Source of the DNA: Anaerolineales bacterium UBA2395
Lineage (GTDB): Bacteria; Chloroflexota; Anaerolineae; Anaerolineales; Villigracilaceae
NCBI GenBank assembly: GCA_002343775.1
Contig: DDSH01000032.1
Location: forward strand, 50,249 to 114,248
Reading direction: 5' to 3'
DNA: 64,000 nucleotides
A program made the position numbers and the translations under genes. Below, piece by piece: positions 8,296-15,584 of the stretch; within the stretch, counting starts at the first letter, position 1; the number at the start of each line of letters is the position of its first letter. The notes beneath the pieces are model-generated. The model worked only from the letters and a program-made list of their open reading frames with translations. It ran no database searches and was not told where the DNA came from.

Positions 8296-8874
8296 TCATG
8301 GGGCGTTTGGTTCAGGGGCGCGATTGAGGTTGGCGCGGTAAAAAGCTTTGGCTAAATCCATGTCGAAGATCTCGAACCTTTGAATCCGCCCCCAGGAGGT
8401 TAATGCGACCGGAACATCAATGGAATTCCAGGGATAGGCAATCAGCTTCACTCCACCCAGGTCGTTAATGACCGTGCGGATCTGTGATTTCAACTCCGCG
8501 CATCCCGTCTCATTCAGCAGGTCGCAGTTGTACCAGATGATCACATACCCGTGCTCCAGGTTATGGACAAGATAAGCAGCAGGATATGTATAAATATTCT
8601 CTTCATAAAACCCCGCCTGGGCTTCGGTTGCATAATGCAATCCGGATGTTGGCGGGTCGGAATTATATTGTCCCGGGTCAGAGTCGGTGGGGAGATGCGG
8701 ATCGCTCTTCATAATGGCAACTGCCTCCCCTGCGGCTGGTTTAATCCCCTGCCAGACCATGACTCCAAGGATCACCAATACGGCGAGTCCGGTTCCGCCC
8801 CAGATGATGCCTGCAAGCAGTTTTTGTTTTCTATTTCTTTGTTGAATGTGTTGTCGTCTTTGTTTGTTGTTCAT
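8296..8874 (-). CDS. DUF3105 membrane-anchored protein
   Basis: A 192-residue protein with a basic N-terminus, one helix (about 24-44) and an exported DUF3105 domain. Family hallmarks are PPTSGLHY, HNLEHGYVIIWYNC and the nearby Cys in NETGCAELK. DUF3105 proteins are common in Actinobacteria and Chloroflexota and their function is unknown. The conserved His and Cys residues would suit metal binding, and the gene is ten bases upstream of DUF2085 in the same operon. Confidence 0.9.
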   Translation of the reverse strand: MNNKQRRQHIQQRNRKQKLLAGIIWGGTGLAVLVILGVMVWQGIKPAAGEAVAIMKSDPHLPTDSDPGQYNSDPPTSGLHYATEAQAGFYEENIYTYPAAYLVHNLEHGYVIIWYNCDLLNETGCAELKSQIRTVINDLGGVKLIAYPWNSIDVPVALTSWGRIQRFEIFDMDLAKAFYRANLNRAPEPNAP

Positions 8875-8937
8875 GAATTCACTCTGCCGGCTGGAAAGCA
8901 GGCGTCACATCGGGTAACGCCTGCCTTCGACGGCTGA

Positions 8938-9339
8938 TTATTGCACTTTGAACTCGATATCTTCCTTGTAATCCAGACCATCCTTGCGGACATACACGGT
9001 AATCTTCCAATTGCCGCTCATGCTGAAGTTGGCATTGATGGAATAGCGCCCTTCACCCTGCTCAGTGGCGAGACCGCTCATCCCCATGCCGGTCATGTCC
9101 GTGTGGTCGGCAGAAACATCCACAGTCGCACCCTCGATGGGCTTGCCATCTCCATCCGTGATCGTCAGGATCAATTCCATGTTGCCCATCATGGCAGGAT
9201 TGGGATTGGTCTCAATCTGGATATTTACCGGACTCGACGATCCTGACTCGACCGGGGCGGCAGGCTGTGCGGAGCTGCCGCAAGCCGCCAATACACCTGC
9301 CAGTAAAACCAACATACTGATAAAGAACATCTTTCGCAT
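8938..9339 (-). CDS. YtkA-like / FixH-like lipoprotein
   Basis: A 133-residue lipoprotein: signal peptide with lipobox LAAC, then a beta-sandwich of the YtkA/FixH type (ETNPNPAMMGNMELILTI, repeated Met and His residues). Such domains occur with copper-handling and cytochrome oxidase assembly genes. ATG 9339 is chosen because AAGGAGAG lies directly upstream; the longer frame starts at a TTG inside the preceding gene. It is cotranscribed behind the multicopper oxidase. A copper-binding role is inferred from family and context. Confidence 0.85.
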   Translation of the reverse strand: MRKMFFISMLVLLAGVLAACGSSAQPAAPVESGSSSPVNIQIETNPNPAMMGNMELILTITDGDGKPIEGATVDVSADHTDMTGMGMSGLATEQGEGRYSINANFSMSGNWKITVYVRKDGLDYKEDIEFKVQ

Positions 9340-9361
9340 TTTTACTCTCTCCTTGAGTATT

Positions 9362-10438
9362 TTATTCAACGACTTCGATCATCAACATCAAACCACCTGG
9401 TTCAACATTGTCGTTGGTGGTGTGGTGCAGGATGTGACAGTGCAACATCCATTGTCCGGTCTCTGTGGCGACGAACTCAATGTCGTAGCGTTCTCCCGGT
9501 GCGACACTGACCGTGTCCTTGGTCAACTGTGCCACCTCGGGGACAGGATGCCCATCCGTCGCCACGATCCTGAAGGGTACACCATGCAGATGCATCGGAT
9601 GAATGAATTGACCAATGGCAATGAAGCGCAGCCGAACCAGATCGCCTTTCTTGACAGTGATGGTTTCGGTGGCAGGGAAGGACTTGCCGTTGATCGTGAA
9701 GTAATTGGGCTCCATCCCACTCATGGGCATGGCGGCATACGTTTGCCCATCCGTCATACGCCATTCCGAGATCATCAGGGTTTTATCCACAACGGGTGGA
9801 TTGGCATCCGGTTCCTTTGGGTCAATGATGAAGGGCGCATAAAGCCCGGCGCCAACCTGCACATCGCCCTCATAATGCGAGTGATACATGAACGTCCCAG
9901 CCGGCTTGGCGGTGAACTCGTAAGTAAACGTCTCACCCGGCTGGATCGGATCCTGGGTAACGCCCGGAACGCCGTCCATTGCATTTGGGACTTCGACTCC
10001 ATGCCAGTGGATCGTAGTTGGATCGGGTAATTCGTTCTTTACGATCACCCGAACCTGATCACCTTCCGTAACGCGGATCATCGGTCCGGGAACGGTTCCG
10101 TTATATGTGAATGCGGTGACGGTCACTCCATCCAGGATTTCCCATTGAACAGCCTTGGTGGTTAACTCAAAGACCTTGACGCCATCTTCCAGGCGGTATT
10201 CCAAGGGCTGTCCGCCATCAGCTTCGGTGGCAGGCTGGACGTTGGGAGCAGTGATCGGCTCCATCATATGAGCCGCTTCGGGGTTTTCCATCATCATGCT
10301 GCCCGGGGTGGGCGTCCCATCCGCCATACCTGAATTGTCATTATTCATGGGCATGTCCCCATTGGAGGCTGTGGCTGGCGCGCAAGCCGATAATATCAAA
10401 GCGAGACTCGTTATTGTAAAAAATAAAATCTTCTTCAT
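9362..10438 (-). CDS. Multicopper oxidase lipoprotein, two-domain type
   Basis: A lipoprotein (lipobox LSAC, Cys19) of 358 residues with two cupredoxin domains. All four copper-binding motifs of multicopper oxidases are present: HWHG (144-147), YHSH (185-188), HPMHLHG (280-286) and HCHILHH (333-339). A Met-rich stretch (about 28-60, repeated MM and HMM) precedes the first domain, as in CopA/CueO-type cuprous oxidases. It probably oxidises Cu+ or organic substrates outside the cell with O2. It is the first gene of a six-gene operon that ends with the two-component system. A perfect 20-bp palindrome lies upstream. A nitrite reductase is less likely because the T2/T3 motifs are laccase-like. Confidence 0.93.
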   Translation of the reverse strand: MKKILFFTITSLALILSACAPATASNGDMPMNNDNSGMADGTPTPGSMMMENPEAAHMMEPITAPNVQPATEADGGQPLEYRLEDGVKVFELTTKAVQWEILDGVTVTAFTYNGTVPGPMIRVTEGDQVRVIVKNELPDPTTIHWHGVEVPNAMDGVPGVTQDPIQPGETFTYEFTAKPAGTFMYHSHYEGDVQVGAGLYAPFIIDPKEPDANPPVVDKTLMISEWRMTDGQTYAAMPMSGMEPNYFTINGKSFPATETITVKKGDLVRLRFIAIGQFIHPMHLHGVPFRIVATDGHPVPEVAQLTKDTVSVAPGERYDIEFVATETGQWMLHCHILHHTTNDNVEPGGLMLMIEVVE

Positions 10439-10521
10439 TATGGTTCCTCTGCAAAGTTGGAATAGTGCTTGAATATAAGGATTTCCCCTTGATCCATCCA
10501 GCGCAATTTGACGCGGGAATC

Positions 10522-10541
10522 CATAGGCAATATTGCCTATG
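10522..10541 (-). promoter_or_regulatory. Perfect 20-bp palindrome, oxidase operon promoter
   Basis: CATAGGCAATATTGCCTATG, a perfect palindrome whose 16-base core is the best match to the cluster consensus. It lies 86 bases before the multicopper oxidase start. On the minus strand TATATT begins exactly 47 bases past the core. Confidence 0.8.
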
Positions 10542-10547
10542 TGAATA

Positions 10548-10901
10548 TCAGACAGAAACTGCCGCCCTGATATCCAATGCCTCTTTGATGGAGGCGACCA
10601 ACTTTTTATCTATCCGTTGGGATGGGTCATCGGCAATGGAGAAGCGCGTTTGTCCGTCACTTCCGTGCAGGATCAGTGGGACAGGTTCAGCAGACTCCCC
10701 ATAAACCATTAGAACAACCATCTGGCAATCACAGTCCGCTGTGCCATGATGCGGGCAGGGACAATCCTGCTGGGTATGTCGCGCGGTATGCAGGTCAAAG
10801 GTTTGCAAAGCCCGCAAACCACCTTGCAATAATTTTTTCTTCGCTGCCTGCAAAGCCATGTCGCAGGGCAGATCAACAATCAGGAAGGAAGATGTGGTCA
10901 T
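10548..10901 (-). CDS. Cys/His-rich hypothetical protein
   Basis: I do not recognise this 117-residue protein. No signal peptide or membrane helix is seen. The middle holds a dense Cys/His cluster, CPCPHHGTADCDC (about residues 48-60), which looks like a soft-metal site. The C-terminal half has SIADDPSQRIDKK and an amphipathic helix. It is a single-gene unit with its own perfect TAGGCA palindrome 82 bases upstream and a start preceded by AGAGGTG. Copper binding is inferred from the cluster and the shared regulation. Confidence 0.75.
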   Translation of the reverse strand: MTTSSFLIVDLPCDMALQAAKKKLLQGGLRALQTFDLHTARHTQQDCPCPHHGTADCDCQMVVLMVYGESAEPVPLILHGSDGQTRFSIADDPSQRIDKKLVASIKEALDIRAAVSV

Positions 10902-10982
10902 GGAACACCTCTATCATTTGGATGTTCTCCATTGTAGGTATGTTTCCAATCGAATAGGAGAGCCGCGTGGCGTATTCGGGCT

Positions 10983-10998
10983 TAGGCAATATTGCCTA
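10983..10998 (-). promoter_or_regulatory. Perfect TAGGCAATATTGCCTA palindrome
   Basis: A 16-base perfect palindrome 82 bases before the Cys/His-rich gene. TACAAT begins exactly 47 bases past its end on the minus strand. Confidence 0.8.
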
Positions 10999-10999
10999 T

Positions 11000-11037
11000 A
11001 AGAAATCCCCTGTCATTGTACCGACAGGGGATTTCTT
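11000..11037 (-). terminator. Perfect 15-bp hairpin terminator
   Basis: AAGAAATCCCCTGTC and its exact complement flank an eight-base loop. It lies 20 bases after the YVTN gene stop and immediately before the palindrome of the next unit. Confidence 0.8.
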
Positions 11038-11057
11038 GGGCTGCAAACTTCAGATTC

Positions 11058-12170
11058 TCACGGCATGGGCATATTCATGCCACCCTCCGGGATTTCAAGT
11101 TGAATTTCCGCAGGGGCATTCCCCGGCGCGGGAAGCGGCGAGAAGCTAATGCCATTGGGCGCCATGCCCGTTGGGACGGTGGCGACAACCGCCATTTTTT
11201 CCAAGTCAATGACCGATACCGTGTCTTCATAGATATTCGATATGTAGGCGTATTGGCTCGATGGATCAATCACGACTCCGTGTGCGCCCTGCCCTGTTTC
11301 AATGGTTGCAATCACCTGGAAAGTCGCGACATCCACAACCGACACAGTGGTGCTTGGGGTATCCTTTGTCCCCTGATTGGCGGTCAGAACAAACTTGTTG
11401 TTGGGGGTCACAAAAACCTGGATCGGACCTCCGCCCACATCCACCTTGCCGACCAGTTCCTGCGCAGCAACGTCCACCTTGCCAAGCGCGTTTTCGCCGT
11501 TGAGGGAGAAGTAAACAAACTCCCCGTCGGGCGAAAAGCCCACTTGAACAGGATGCTCGCCAACTTCTATATCGGCGACCTTTACATCCTGCGCGGTGTC
11601 AATCACGCTCAGGGTGGTGGATTTGGCATTGGCAACGTAAACCCACATCCCGTCGGGGCTGACGCGCAAACCGTGCGGATACTCGCCGACCGGGATCGTG
11701 GCAATGGCAGACATCGCTTCCACATCAATCACAGTGACCGTATTATCCCCGCCGTTCGTGGCATACGCTTTTTTGCCATCGGGTGTCAGCACGATATGTG
11801 CGGGCATCATCCCAGTTGGCACGACACCATGAACCTCAAAAGTGACGGCATCGATCTTAATCGCCAGTGAGTCGTGCCCGCTCACCGCCCAGACGGTTTT
11901 GCCATCCGGGGCAACCTGTAGGTTGTGGGCGCCCTCGACTCCGGTAAGCGTGGTCAGGACTTGATTCGTTGCCGCATTGATCACGGTAATGCTGTTGCCC
12001 TCCTCGTCTGCCACCCAAACTGTTCCATCCAATCCTGCAACGGGTTGATCCGGTTGGGTCTGGGCGGGTTGTTCGGTCATTTCAGGTTTCGCCGGCGCGC
12101 CACATGCACTCAAGACAACCGTGGCGATGATCAGCGCGGGCATAATCTTCCAAATCAAAAACTTATTCAT
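11058..12170 (-). CDS. YVTN-type beta-propeller lipoprotein
   Basis: A 370-residue exported lipoprotein (lipobox LSAC) made of about seven propeller blades of the YVTN kind, with repeats such as VWVADEEGNSITVI, AYATNGGDNTVTVI, VYVANAKSTTLSVI and AYISNIYEDTVSVI. Such propellers act as binding scaffolds; similar domains occur near copper and nitrous oxide or nitrite enzymes, but no active site is visible. ATG 12170 follows AAGGAG; the longer frame would start at a TTG. A degenerate TAGGCA-type site lies 71 bases upstream. Confidence 0.92.
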   Translation of the reverse strand: MNKFLIWKIMPALIIATVVLSACGAPAKPEMTEQPAQTQPDQPVAGLDGTVWVADEEGNSITVINAATNQVLTTLTGVEGAHNLQVAPDGKTVWAVSGHDSLAIKIDAVTFEVHGVVPTGMMPAHIVLTPDGKKAYATNGGDNTVTVIDVEAMSAIATIPVGEYPHGLRVSPDGMWVYVANAKSTTLSVIDTAQDVKVADIEVGEHPVQVGFSPDGEFVYFSLNGENALGKVDVAAQELVGKVDVGGGPIQVFVTPNNKFVLTANQGTKDTPSTTVSVVDVATFQVIATIETGQGAHGVVIDPSSQYAYISNIYEDTVSVIDLEKMAVVATVPTGMAPNGISFSPLPAPGNAPAEIQLEIPEGGMNMPMP

Positions 12171-12240
12171 ATGGTTCAACTCCTTCTGGTTGGATCGAAT
12201 ATCGTCCGCACTTATACAGCACCCACCCTCAAGTTGAACA

Positions 12241-12256
12241 TACGCATTTTTGCCTA
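12241..12256 (-). promoter_or_regulatory. Degenerate TAGGCA-type site before YVTN gene
   Basis: TAGGCAAAAATGCGTA on the minus strand, one mismatch in the second half-site. Here the best -10, TATAAG, begins 25 rather than 47 bases past the site, about two helical turns closer. Confidence 0.5.
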
Positions 12257-12295
12257 ATACGTCATGCTTTATCCAAATTACTCACAAATTCGATT

Positions 12296-12502
12296 TCAAA
12301 CTTTATCTTCTTCAATTCGAACATATTGATCGGGAACACGTTCAAAAAGATGTTTGCAGACCTCGGAGCAAAAGTAATAAGTCCTCCCTTTGTGAACAAC
12401 CTGAAAGGGCGGGTTCTTTGGATCGACTTTCATTTCACACACAGGATCGATTTCAAACTCCTGCCCGGTCGGATAAAATTTCCGCATATTAAAACTATTC
12501 AT
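12296..12502 (-). CDS. YHS domain protein
   Basis: A 68-residue protein with a single YHS domain: DPVCEMKVD (about 19-27) and YYFCSEVCKHLFE (about 43-55). It is the third YHS domain in the region, after the free one at 2856 and the one fused to copA. A basic N-terminus (MRKFYPTG) precedes the domain. It could shuttle or buffer copper or a similar metal. It is transcribed away from the plus-strand Rieske operon, and no clear -10 box is placed to use the palindrome at 12660. Confidence 0.85.
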   Translation of the reverse strand: MNSFNMRKFYPTGQEFEIDPVCEMKVDPKNPPFQVVHKGRTYYFCSEVCKHLFERVPDQYVRIEEDKV

Positions 12503-12659
12503 GATACTTCTAGTCTCCTATTGGCTCACCGCATGAAGAACAAAAGCGAGCGTTCGATTCGTTTTGAGTTCCCCTCGATCACACATGGAAACTACTTAAC
12601 GGCTGAAAATCCTACCCGATGAATGTAAAAAACACATGAAGAATTATCGAAGATCAACA

Positions 12660-12675
12660 TAGGCAGTTTTGCCTA
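12660..12675 (+). promoter_or_regulatory. TAGGCA-N4-TGCCTA palindrome, plus-strand operon
   Basis: TAGGCAGTTTTGCCTA, 74 bases before the start of the 12749 gene. TATGAT begins exactly 47 bases past its end on the plus strand. Read towards the minus-strand YHS gene, no -10 box is found at that offset. Confidence 0.7.
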
Positions 12676-12748
12676 CGCTTTGTTCAGCCACTTGGCGCAA
12701 GACGCCGCCCACTGCAAGGGCTATGATGACACAAAAGGAATATTTTCG

Positions 12749-13222
12749 ATGAAACGATTCTTCATTCCATTTGTGGCATTCCTGCTCGGCTCGGCGCTGA
12801 TCGCCTCGTTCTACATCGGCATCCTCACCTGGGCGCAGGGCTGGGACTACGCCTCATCTCAATTCATCCGTGACCGTTGGTATGTCATCCCGATCATCCT
12901 CGGCTTTGGTATCCAAGCCGCGCTCTATTCCATCCTGCGATTCCGCCTGTTCATTCCAGTTACATCCACAGGACATGCCGGCTCAATGATAGGCGCGAGC
13001 GGAGGCACATCCGCCACTGCGATGGTCGCGTGTTGCATTCATCATGTCACCGATGTTTTACCCATTCTTGGTTTGAGTGCGGCGGCAAGTTTTCTCACCC
13101 GTTATCAACGCCCCTTCATGCTTATCGGACTCGCCATGAACCTCATCGGAATTGGCGTCATGCTCTTCGTGCTTTATCGTGAACGACAAAAACTTCAACC
13201 TGTACTTCTGGAGACAAAATGA
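12749..13222 (+). CDS. Four-helix membrane protein, putative metal-linked
   Basis: A 157-residue membrane protein with four or five helices. The middle has ASGGTSATAMVACCIHHVTD, where a CC-x-HH group sits at the start of a helix and could hold a metal ion. I cannot place it in a named family with certainty. ATG 12749 is preceded by AAAGGA and starts with a normal membrane signal. It is the first gene of a five-gene plus-strand operon and its stop overlaps the next start. Confidence 0.8.
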   Translation: MKRFFIPFVAFLLGSALIASFYIGILTWAQGWDYASSQFIRDRWYVIPIILGFGIQAALYSILRFRLFIPVTSTGHAGSMIGASGGTSATAMVACCIHHVTDVLPILGLSAAASFLTRYQRPFMLIGLAMNLIGIGVMLFVLYRERQKLQPVLLETK

Positions 13223-13698
13223 AACGACTCTTACTTCCCGCCCTTATTATTTTGACTTTTGTTATCACAGCCTGTTCAGCGACTTTATCCCCGCTTCCAA
13301 CCCAGCCGCCATCTGATCCTGTTTCGACGGTATCAGCCTCCCCCGAATTTGACTCTGCCACCCGCATGGACGACCAGGGAGCGATTATCTTTGAAGTCAC
13401 CCCACTTAACTTGGACTCAGCGACTACCGAATCTGTTGAGTTCAATATTGTCCTGACCACCCATTCGATTGACCTGAGCATGGATCTAGCCGCAACTGCA
13501 ACGCTCTTAACCGATACAGGAGTCAGCGTGAATTCAACCCTCTGGGATGCGCCGCGCGGTGGTCATCATGTGGAAGGAAAATTGATTTTTCCAGCGGCGC
13601 AGGATGGTAAATCCATTCTGGATGGAGCGACAAAGCTCACCCTCACCATTACCAACGTGGATGCCCCCACCCGCATCTTTGAATGGGAGTTGAAATAG
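13219..13698 (+). CDS. Putative lipoprotein, beta-sandwich
   Basis: A 159-residue lipoprotein with lipobox VITAC (Cys19), a Ser/Pro/Thr linker and one predicted all-beta domain ending in ITNVDAPTRIFEWELK. No family is recognised. It overlaps the membrane-protein stop by four bases and is followed 12 bases later by the Rieske-like gene. It is likely an extracytoplasmic partner of the Rieske-like protein. Confidence 0.8.
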   Translation: MKRLLLPALIILTFVITACSATLSPLPTQPPSDPVSTVSASPEFDSATRMDDQGAIIFEVTPLNLDSATTESVEFNIVLTTHSIDLSMDLAATATLLTDTGVSVNSTLWDAPRGGHHVEGKLIFPAAQDGKSILDGATKLTLTITNVDAPTRIFEWELK

Positions 13699-13710
13699 CA
13701 AGAGGAAGAA

Positions 13711-14208
13711 ATGGCGCACAAAACAGATATCAGCCGTCGTGACTTCATCAAATCGGTTGCCGGGTTCGTCGGAATGCTCATCGGCATTGGGATCGGTCTT
13801 CCCTCCATTTTGTATCTTCTTTCGCCATCGCTTGAAAAAACGCAAGACGATTTAATCATCGATCTTGGCTCGCTTGAAAGATATCCGATTGGCATTCCAA
13901 CCCGGTTTGAATTTACCCGCACCAGGGTCAACGGATGGGAACGGACGGCAACCAACTATGGCTTGTTCGTTCTGCGTAAGAGTGAAAGTGAAGTAAGGGT
14001 ATTCTCTAACATTTGCACCCACCTTGGCTGTCGTGTTACCTGGCATCCTGACCAGGGACATTACATCAGTCCCTGCCATGACGGTCATTTTGATATGGTT
14101 GGTAATGTGGTCAGCGGTCCGCCGCCGCGTCCTCTGGATGAATTCACTGCTGAAATAAAAAATGGCAATCTCATTGTTTCCCTTCCGCCTGTAAAGCGGA
14201 AAGGGTAA
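13711..14208 (+). CDS. Rieske-like protein, one cluster ligand replaced
   Basis: A 165-residue Rieske-fold protein with a Tat-type N-terminus (SRRDFIK) and an anchor helix (about 15-37). Box I is CTHLGC (102-107). Box II reads SPCHDGHFD (120-128), where the family has CPCH. The first iron-binding Cys is thus Ser120, while His123 and the disulfide pair Cys107/Cys122 remain. The QcrA-like ending SGPPPRPLDEF is normal. If standard ligation applies, the [2Fe-2S] cluster may be lost or have Ser ligation. No cytochrome b gene is nearby. Confidence 0.9.
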   Translation: MAHKTDISRRDFIKSVAGFVGMLIGIGIGLPSILYLLSPSLEKTQDDLIIDLGSLERYPIGIPTRFEFTRTRVNGWERTATNYGLFVLRKSESEVRVFSNICTHLGCRVTWHPDQGHYISPCHDGHFDMVGNVVSGPPPRPLDEFTAEIKNGNLIVSLPPVKRKG

Positions 14209-14220
14209 AGGAAGGTTCAC

Positions 14221-14454
14221 ATGAATAAACGTCATATCTGGATCATGCTGCTTGGCTGCTTGCTTCCCATTCTGGGTCTGGCAGCTGTCCTGCTCCTGAA
14301 AGTCCCCATCAATACAGTCGTCTATGTGGGGCTGGCATTGCTTTGCCCGCTGGCTCATTTTTTCATGATGGGCAACATGCACAATCACAACAGCCAGCCG
14401 GACCAGCATCACGATCATTCCGTCCATGACAAGACATCCACTCACTCGCCGTGA
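14221..14454 (+). CDS. DUF2933-like small membrane protein
   Basis: A 77-residue protein with two helices (about 6-24 and 32-50) and a His-rich tail (MHNHN, HHDHSVHD). The pattern CLLPILGL and LLCPLAHFFMM matches DUF2933, often found beside copper and heavy-metal resistance genes. Its last 29 bases overlap the L,D-transpeptidase gene. A metal-binding role for the His-rich tail is inferred. Confidence 0.82.
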   Translation: MNKRHIWIMLLGCLLPILGLAAVLLLKVPINTVVYVGLALLCPLAHFFMMGNMHNHNSQPDQHHDHSVHDKTSTHSP

Positions 14455-15520
14455 TTTTCTAAAGATCGCCGCATTGGGCGCCGGCGCACTTGCCTTTCGA
14501 CCATTTACCTGGCAGGGGATTTCAGAATTACAACAGTCGGAACTGTTGGGGCGTATCACGGTTGGCAAGGTGGATGTATATGCGCGCCCAGATGGGAATG
14601 AACAGATCGTGGGCGCTCTGTATGAGGATCAGGTTATCCCCTGGATTCGGGAAGTGGTTGGAACCATGCCCGGCAGGATCAATCAACGCTGGGTCGAGAC
14701 TCCCTATGGTTATGTGTGGGGCGGAAACCTGCAACCCGTGCGCAACCTGCCAAATTCGCCAGTGTCCACTCTGCCAAGTACGAGTCTGGGACCTGGCATG
14801 TGGGTTGAAGTCACCGTTCCTTATGTAGACTTGATTCTCGATAATCCGCCATCGCGCGCACCGTGGCTCCAATACCGCGAATCGATTGGGCTGCCGGCGC
14901 GGTTCGTCTATAGTCAGGTGGTCTGGGTGGATCAGATTCGCGCCGAAGCGGATGGAAGAGTCTGGTATCGGTTGAATGAACGCTTTGGATCCGGCGACCT
15001 GTTCTGGGGTCCGGCTGAGGCGTTTCGTCCACTGACTGCGGATGAAATCGCTCCCGTTAACCCGGAAGCGGAAGAAAAAAGGATCGTGGTCAATATTGAT
15101 TATCAAACCTTATCGTGCTATGAGGGAAAGAATGAGGTGTATTTCGCGCGTATTTCCAGTGGTGCACTGTACGATGCATGGGGCAATCCTGTGGATGCAT
15201 GGGCGACCCCGGTAGGCGAATTCCCGATCTGGCGGAAGGCGATCTCCTTGCCATTAAGCGGTGGAAGTGCATCAGCAGGCTGGAGTCTGCCGGCTGTTGG
15301 GTGGGTCAGTTTATTCGTTGGCTCCGGTGTGGCAATCCATTCCACCTATTGGCACAACAATTATGGTGAACCCTCCTCACGAGGATGCGTCAACGCCAGC
15401 CCGGAGGATGCAAAATGGATCTTTCGCTGGTCTCAACCACTTGTATCTTACGACCCTGGGGATGTTACCGTGGAGATGCCAGGTGGAACCCGGGTGAGCG
15501 TTGAAAAGAAAGAGTTTTAG
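14426..15520 (+). CDS. Tat-exported L,D-transpeptidase
   Basis: A 364-residue exported enzyme: twin-arginine signal (LTRRDFLKIAALGAGALAF), an SH3-like region (about 45-110), and a C-terminal YkuD domain. The catalytic motif has His305 (HSTYWHNN) and SRGC with Cys321, the nucleophile that forms 3-3 crosslinks or attaches proteins to peptidoglycan. It is the last gene of the plus-strand operon and starts inside the DUF2933 gene. Linking a wall enzyme to copper control is unusual; some L,D-transpeptidases are copper-inhibited through this cysteine (established), which may explain it. Confidence 0.92.
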   Translation: MTRHPLTRRDFLKIAALGAGALAFRPFTWQGISELQQSELLGRITVGKVDVYARPDGNEQIVGALYEDQVIPWIREVVGTMPGRINQRWVETPYGYVWGGNLQPVRNLPNSPVSTLPSTSLGPGMWVEVTVPYVDLILDNPPSRAPWLQYRESIGLPARFVYSQVVWVDQIRAEADGRVWYRLNERFGSGDLFWGPAEAFRPLTADEIAPVNPEAEEKRIVVNIDYQTLSCYEGKNEVYFARISSGALYDAWGNPVDAWATPVGEFPIWRKAISLPLSGGSASAGWSLPAVGWVSLFVGSGVAIHSTYWHNNYGEPSSRGCVNASPEDAKWIFRWSQPLVSYDPGDVTVEMPGGTRVSVEKKEF

Positions 15521-15584
15521 CCTATAGCATGAAGGGATAAGTAGGGGCGTTCATGCTGAATTAATTTGACTCGGTAATCTGAGA

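Noticed and set aside
9362..10438. Copper nitrite reductase
   Set aside because: The motifs HWHG, YHSH, HPMHLHG and HCHILHH are those of multicopper oxidases, and no nitrite-type active-site pattern was found.
12296..12675. Palindrome 12660 as promoter site of the leftward YHS gene
   Set aside because: No -10-like hexamer lies at the 47-base offset in that direction, and the distance to the start (158) differs from all other sites.
12749..13222. MerC-type mercury transporter
   Set aside because: A Cys pair is present, but the helix layout and flanks do not fit MerC and no merA or merR is near.
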